This document shows, piece after piece, positions 61,136-64,000 of a stretch of DNA of 64,000 nt (its first letter is position 1; the number at the start of each line of letters is the position of its first letter). The stretch spans positions 1,550,001 to 1,614,000 of the forward strand of contig OY782180.1 in assembly GCA_963677675.1 (NCBI GenBank), written 5' to 3'. Source of the DNA: Bact-08 sp013335275 (lineage in GTDB: Bacteria; Bacteroidota; Bacteroidia; Bacteroidales; UBA932). A program made the position numbers and the translations under genes. The notes under the pieces were generated by a model that saw nothing but the letters and a program-made list of their open reading frames with translations, was not told where the DNA came from and made no database searches.

Positions 61136-61612
61136 ATGAACTCAAATCAAATAGAGATAACCAAAAAAATGAATGCAGGAGTACTGGCATTGACAATTGT
61201 ACTTGTTTCTGCAGCAGTAGCCGCTATAGCCTTTTCGCAGGACACTGCCGGGGCACTATTGCTATTAACCGGGATTATTGTTTTCGCCATTAAAGGCAAG
61301 CAGGAAGTCTACAAACCTACAGGCAGCAAAATTAAACGAGGAACTTACTACTTTGATAAAGAGGTAATTTCCAGAGTAGAGAATATTGTCAAAGGCGGCT
61401 TTGAAGAAGACGCAGCGATTTTACCCCTTCTAGAAAACGGCGGCGGTAAAATGGAGACGATCATGACAGCAGACAGGGAATTTATTGCCGTTCAGCTTTT
61501 CCGCTTTGTCCCCCACAAGTTTGAAGAGACAACGGAACATATTTGCTACACAGGAATAAAGGCTAAGAAGCTGATTGAGTGTATAGAGAAAAGCAAAAAA
61601 CTGACAAAATAA
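61136..61612 (+). CDS. Hypothetical protein with two membrane segments
   Basis: A 158-residue protein. Two adjacent hydrophobic segments occur at about 13-31 (VLALTIVLVSAAVAAIAF) and 36-50 (AGALLLLTGIIVFAI), then a soluble C-terminal part of about 100 residues (GTYYFDKEVISRVENIVKGG, FIAVQLFRFVPHKFEETTEH). I do not recognise the family. The soluble domain ends in a charged helix. It is convergent with the NSS transporter gene, with only a CCCCCTGGGG repeat between the two stops. Confidence 0.75.
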   Translation: MNSNQIEITKKMNAGVLALTIVLVSAAVAAIAFSQDTAGALLLLTGIIVFAIKGKQEVYKPTGSKIKRGTYYFDKEVISRVENIVKGGFEEDAAILPLLENGGGKMETIMTADREFIAVQLFRFVPHKFEETTEHICYTGIKAKKLIECIEKSKKLTK

Positions 61613-61630
61613 CAAATTCCCCCTGGGGAT
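61612..61630. repeat. Third copy of the CCCC-GGGG palindromic repeat
   Basis: This 19-nt sequence differs at two positions from the right arm of the 60479-60596 repeat. It fills exactly the gap between two convergent stop codons. Confidence 0.6.
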
Positions 61631-62994
61631 TAGAAAAATTTTATCAGTCCGATGCTGTTGAGCAGTACAAATGAGATGGCGACGGGGGCAAGGAATTTTA
61701 TGCAAAACATTGTTACATCGAGAATGTAGCGTTTGAAAGGAATTGTTCCTCCGCTTGTTAGTTCGTCAAGAACATCGGAGCGCTTCATTTTCCAGCCAAC
61801 AAACAGTACGATAAAGAGTCCTCCAACTGGCAGCATTATGTTTGATGTGGTGTAGTCGAAGATGTCGAAGATTGACTTTCCAAAAAGGGTATATTCTTTA
61901 AGCGTGCCCTGCGAAAGCGAGCTCAAAGATCCAAGAATGGCAACAATTACACACGTTACGACAACTGCCGTGCGACGGGTCATCTTAAGCTCTTCCATAA
62001 AATAGGCAACTACAACTTCAAGCATTGAGATGGCCGATGTGATTGCAGCAACGAACAGGATAATGAAGAAAGCTATTGAAAAGATATTGCCAAAAGGCAT
62101 CTGGGCAAATATCTGAGGAAGAATTATAAAGACAAGTCCTGGCCCCTGAGCCGGAGGCATCCCGAAAGCGAAAACTGCCGGCATAATTGCGATACCGGCG
62201 AGAATGGCGAACAATGTATCTGCACCGGCGGTTATGAACGACATGTGTATCAGATTCTCCTTTTTTGCGATATACGAGCCGTAAGTTATCATGCAACCCA
62301 TGCCTAAGCTGAGCGAGAAAAAGGCCTGACCAAGAGCGGCCAGGATACTGTCCGGCCGGAGTTTTGAGAAGTCGGGGCTGAAAAGAAATTTTACGCCTTC
62401 CGATGCTCCGGGAAGAGTGAGAGAGCGCACGCAAAGGATAATGATCAGAAGGAAAAGACCAGGCATCATTATCTTGGAATACTTTTCAATACCGTCTTTA
62501 ATGCCTGCGACAACTATAAGGGCGGTGAGGCCAAGGAAAACCAGCATCATTATTGCCGGAGCAACGGGGGACGATATGAATTCTCCAAAAAACGATGCAA
62601 GTGCAGTGTTGTCCGAAGCTAAAAAGCTTGCAGAAAAGGATTTGAGAATATATTCTATAGTCCATCCGCCTACGACAAAATAAAATGCCATTATAAAAAT
62701 AACAGCAGCGACACTTAATATTCCTATTATTGGCCATCCCGATTTTGGAGCAAGCTTGTTAATTCCTCCAAAGACATTTGCCTGAGTTCTCCGGCCAATT
62801 ACAAACTCGGAAACCATAATGGGTAAACAGAGAAAAATAACGAAGACCACATACATTATGATAAATGCAGCACCCCCATTATTGCCAACCAGATAGGGGA
62901 ATCTCCACAAGTTTCCCAATCCGATTGCCGACCCCGCTAAAGCCACCAAAACCCCGAAGCGACTGCCGAAGCTGTCTCTCTCTTTGTTTGCCAT
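61630..62994 (-). CDS. Neurotransmitter:sodium symporter family transporter
   Basis: A 454-residue sodium-coupled transporter of the LeuT fold with about 12 membrane segments. I start at ATG 62994 (MANKERDSFGSRFGVLVALA); the frame stays open for 186 more codons upstream, but that stretch is compositionally odd and lies over the divergent gene. GSAIGLGNLWRFPYLVGNNG is the NSS signature with the sodium and substrate sites. SFFSLSLGMGCMITYGSY-like FFSLSLGMGCMITYGSYIAK is the TM6-TM7 region. The substrate is probably an amino acid. Confidence 0.95.
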   Translation of the reverse strand: MANKERDSFGSRFGVLVALAGSAIGLGNLWRFPYLVGNNGGAAFIIMYVVFVIFLCLPIMVSEFVIGRRTQANVFGGINKLAPKSGWPIIGILSVAAVIFIMAFYFVVGGWTIEYILKSFSASFLASDNTALASFFGEFISSPVAPAIMMLVFLGLTALIVVAGIKDGIEKYSKIMMPGLFLLIIILCVRSLTLPGASEGVKFLFSPDFSKLRPDSILAALGQAFFSLSLGMGCMITYGSYIAKKENLIHMSFITAGADTLFAILAGIAIMPAVFAFGMPPAQGPGLVFIILPQIFAQMPFGNIFSIAFFIILFVAAITSAISMLEVVVAYFMEELKMTRRTAVVVTCVIVAILGSLSSLSQGTLKEYTLFGKSIFDIFDYTTSNIMLPVGGLFIVLFVGWKMKRSDVLDELTSGGTIPFKRYILDVTMFCIKFLAPVAISFVLLNSIGLIKFF

Positions 62995-63017
62995 GTTTAA
63001 AGTTTTAAGTTTGTTGA

Positions 63018-63025
63018 CAAAGATA
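63018..63025 (-). promoter_or_regulatory. -7 promoter element of the NSS transporter (TATCTTTG)
   Basis: On the minus strand TATCTTTG fits TAnnTTTG and lies 23 nt before the ATG at 62994, supporting that start. Confidence 0.55.
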
Positions 63026-63045
63026 AAAAAATGTTGGGTTTTACT

Positions 63046-63053
63046 TATATTTG
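63046..63053 (+). promoter_or_regulatory. -7 promoter element of the NMO/FabK-like gene (TATATTTG)
   Basis: TATATTTG fits TAnnTTTG and ends 7 nt before the ATG at 63061. With the opposing element at 63018-63025 it forms a compact divergent promoter pair. Confidence 0.5.
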
Positions 63054-63060
63054 TGATGCT

Positions 63061-64000
63061 ATGGAAAACAGAATTTGCAAACTTTTTGGAATAGAGCATC
63101 CAATCATACAGGCTGGTATGGTTTGGTGCAGCGGCTGGCGCCTTGCTGCGGCAGCGAGTAAAGCCGGAGGACTGGGGCTTATTGGAGCGGGATCCATGCA
63201 TCCTGATAATCTGAGACATCACATCCGCAGTTGCAAGGACGCACTTAGAATCCAGGGCAGCGAATCTGCGGCCGGCGGAGGCCATGCCGGCAGCCCGGAG
63301 TCCGGATTCCTTCCGTTTGGAGTAAACGTTCCTCTGATGTATCCGCAGATAGAGGAGATAATGAATATAATCGTTGAGGAAAAGGTGCCGATAGTCTTTA
63401 CATCGGCTGGAAGTCCAAAGAAATGGACCCCATTTCTCAAAGAACACGGAATAAAGGTTGCCCACGTGGTTTCGAGTTCGGTCTTTGCTGTTAAATGTGA
63501 GGAAGCCGGAGTGGACGCTGTGGTGGCGGAAGGTTTTGAGGCGGGCGGACACAACGGACGCGAGGAGACAACCACTTTCTGTCTCATTCCGCAGGTACGC
63601 GAAGCTATAACAATACCGCTTATTGCGGCCGGAGGCGTTGCTTCCCGCGCGAGCTACAATGCTGCATTTGCATTGGGTGCCGAGGGTGTGCAGATTGGAA
63701 CCCGCTTTGCATTATGTACAGAGAGCTCGGCACATCCTGCGTTCAAGGAACGCTGCCGCGGACTTAAAGAAGGAGAAACCAAGCTCCTGCTTAAAAAGCT
63801 GGCACCTACCCGTCTTGTGGACAACAATTTTTCAATGGCCGTTCTTGAAGCCGAAAACAGAGGTGCATCTGCAGAAGAGCTGACAATTCTTCTTGGTAAG
63901 AGCCGCGCCAAAATGGGGATTTTCGAAGGCAATTTGTCCGAAGGGGAACTGGAAATAGGTCAGGTGGCATCAATGATTCGGAAAGAAGAGTCTGCTGCCG
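63061..64000 (+). CDS. Nitronate monooxygenase / FabK-like enoyl reductase (cut by window edge)
   Basis: From ATG 63061 the frame runs to the window edge (313 codons) and is not yet terminated. It begins MENRICKLFGIEHPIIQAGM, typical of the FMN TIM-barrel NMO/FabK family. Further blocks are GGLGLIGAGSMHPDNLRHHI, FTSAGSPKKWTPFLKEHGI, VVAEGFEAGGHNGREETT (with the catalytic-site His) and AEGVQIGTRFALCTESSAHP. It is either a nitroalkane-oxidising enzyme or the enoyl-ACP reductase FabK; Bacteroidales genomes contain this type under both names. Residues about 62-77 (around SESAAGGGHAGSPESG) look like a Gly/Ser-rich insertion absent in relatives I recall. Confidence 0.92.
   Translation, partial: MENRICKLFGIEHPIIQAGMVWCSGWRLAAAASKAGGLGLIGAGSMHPDNLRHHIRSCKDALRIQGSESAAGGGHAGSPESGFLPFGVNVPLMYPQIEEIMNIIVEEKVPIVFTSAGSPKKWTPFLKEHGIKVAHVVSSSVFAVKCEEAGVDAVVAEGFEAGGHNGREETTTFCLIPQVREAITIPLIAAGGVASRASYNAAFALGAEGVQIGTRFALCTESSAHPAFKERCRGLKEGETKLLLKKLAPTRLVDNNFSMAVLEAENRGASAEELTILLGKSRAKMGIFEGNLSEGELEIGQVASMIRKEESAA

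Noticed and set aside
62995..63552. 186-codon upstream extension of the NSS transporter frame
   Set aside because: It lies antisense over the start of the NMO/FabK-like gene, has no transporter-like sequence, and MANKERDSFGSRFG at 62994 is the canonical NSS start with a promoter element 23 nt upstream.

Overview
The window comes from a member of the Bacteroidota, most likely the order Bacteroidales. The reasons are: repeated TAnnTTTG (-7) promoter elements with no Shine-Dalgarno sequences, a SecD start of the type seen in Bacteroidales SecDF fusions, a TTTPR-free SPOR/PD40 envelope protein, a type-B SdhA/SdhB pair, ruvA and ruvB far apart, and an envelope gene string (coaX, OMP, TPR, lptC, CorC-like, PpiD-like) that I recall from Bacteroidales. 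Most of the window is core chromosome. I see no phage, no polysaccharide utilization locus, no CRISPR array and no toxin or defence island. The only clear mobile element is one intact IS3-family insertion sequence.

Layout. 0-9 kb: start of secDF, a PD40/SPOR-like envelope protein, tRNA-Ser, a small outer-membrane barrel, tRNA-Pro, a dihydroorotate-dehydrogenase-like protein, glycyl-tRNA synthetase and dsbD. 9.0-9.56 kb: a convergent intergenic region packed with hairpins, including two mirror-image elements that share an identical 39-nt loop but have unrelated, perfectly paired 22-bp stems. 9.56-14.45 kb: seven minus-strand genes running sufS-sufE-DUF59-folK-araC-pirin-nitroreductase. 14.5-19.4 kb: ruvA, gcvH, threonine aldolase, acyl-CoA ligase and a GNAT protein. 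19.4-22.3 kb: mnmG with an unusual C-terminal insert and two parS-like palindromes, ybeY and an AhpD-like gene. 22.3-28 kb: mdh, tRNA-Ala, tonB, hflX, a P1 peptidase overlapping hflX tail to tail, a hydrolase and a lipoprotein. 28-35.5 kb: sdhB and sdhA without an adjacent sdhC, a GH20 hexosaminidase, an Ntn-type amidase and ruvB.

From 35.5 to 36.0 kb lies a very AT-rich gap with DnaA-box-like sequences, a candidate replication origin. Then come seven plus-strand genes (mfd, coaX, an outer-membrane protein, a TPR protein, lptC, a CBS/CorC transporter and a PpiD-like chaperone), followed by the IS element, which has landed between the chaperone gene and its terminator. 48-64 kb holds ychF, a secreted nuclease-fold protein, rsmA, an ABC permease, mutS, a serine hydrolase, a glycosyltransferase, a YfhO-like membrane protein, two unknown small membrane proteins set among CCCC(A/T)GGGG palindromes, an NSS transporter and a truncated nitronate monooxygenase/FabK-like gene.

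Functionally the window combines DNA repair and recombination (ruvA, ruvB, mfd, mutS), translation (glyS, mnmG, ybeY, rsmA, hflX, ychF, three tRNAs), envelope biogenesis (secDF, lptC, the PpiD-like chaperone, OMPs, dsbD, tonB), Fe-S assembly, and anaerobic central metabolism (mdh, sdhAB). All functional statements rest on motifs read by eye; no database search was run.
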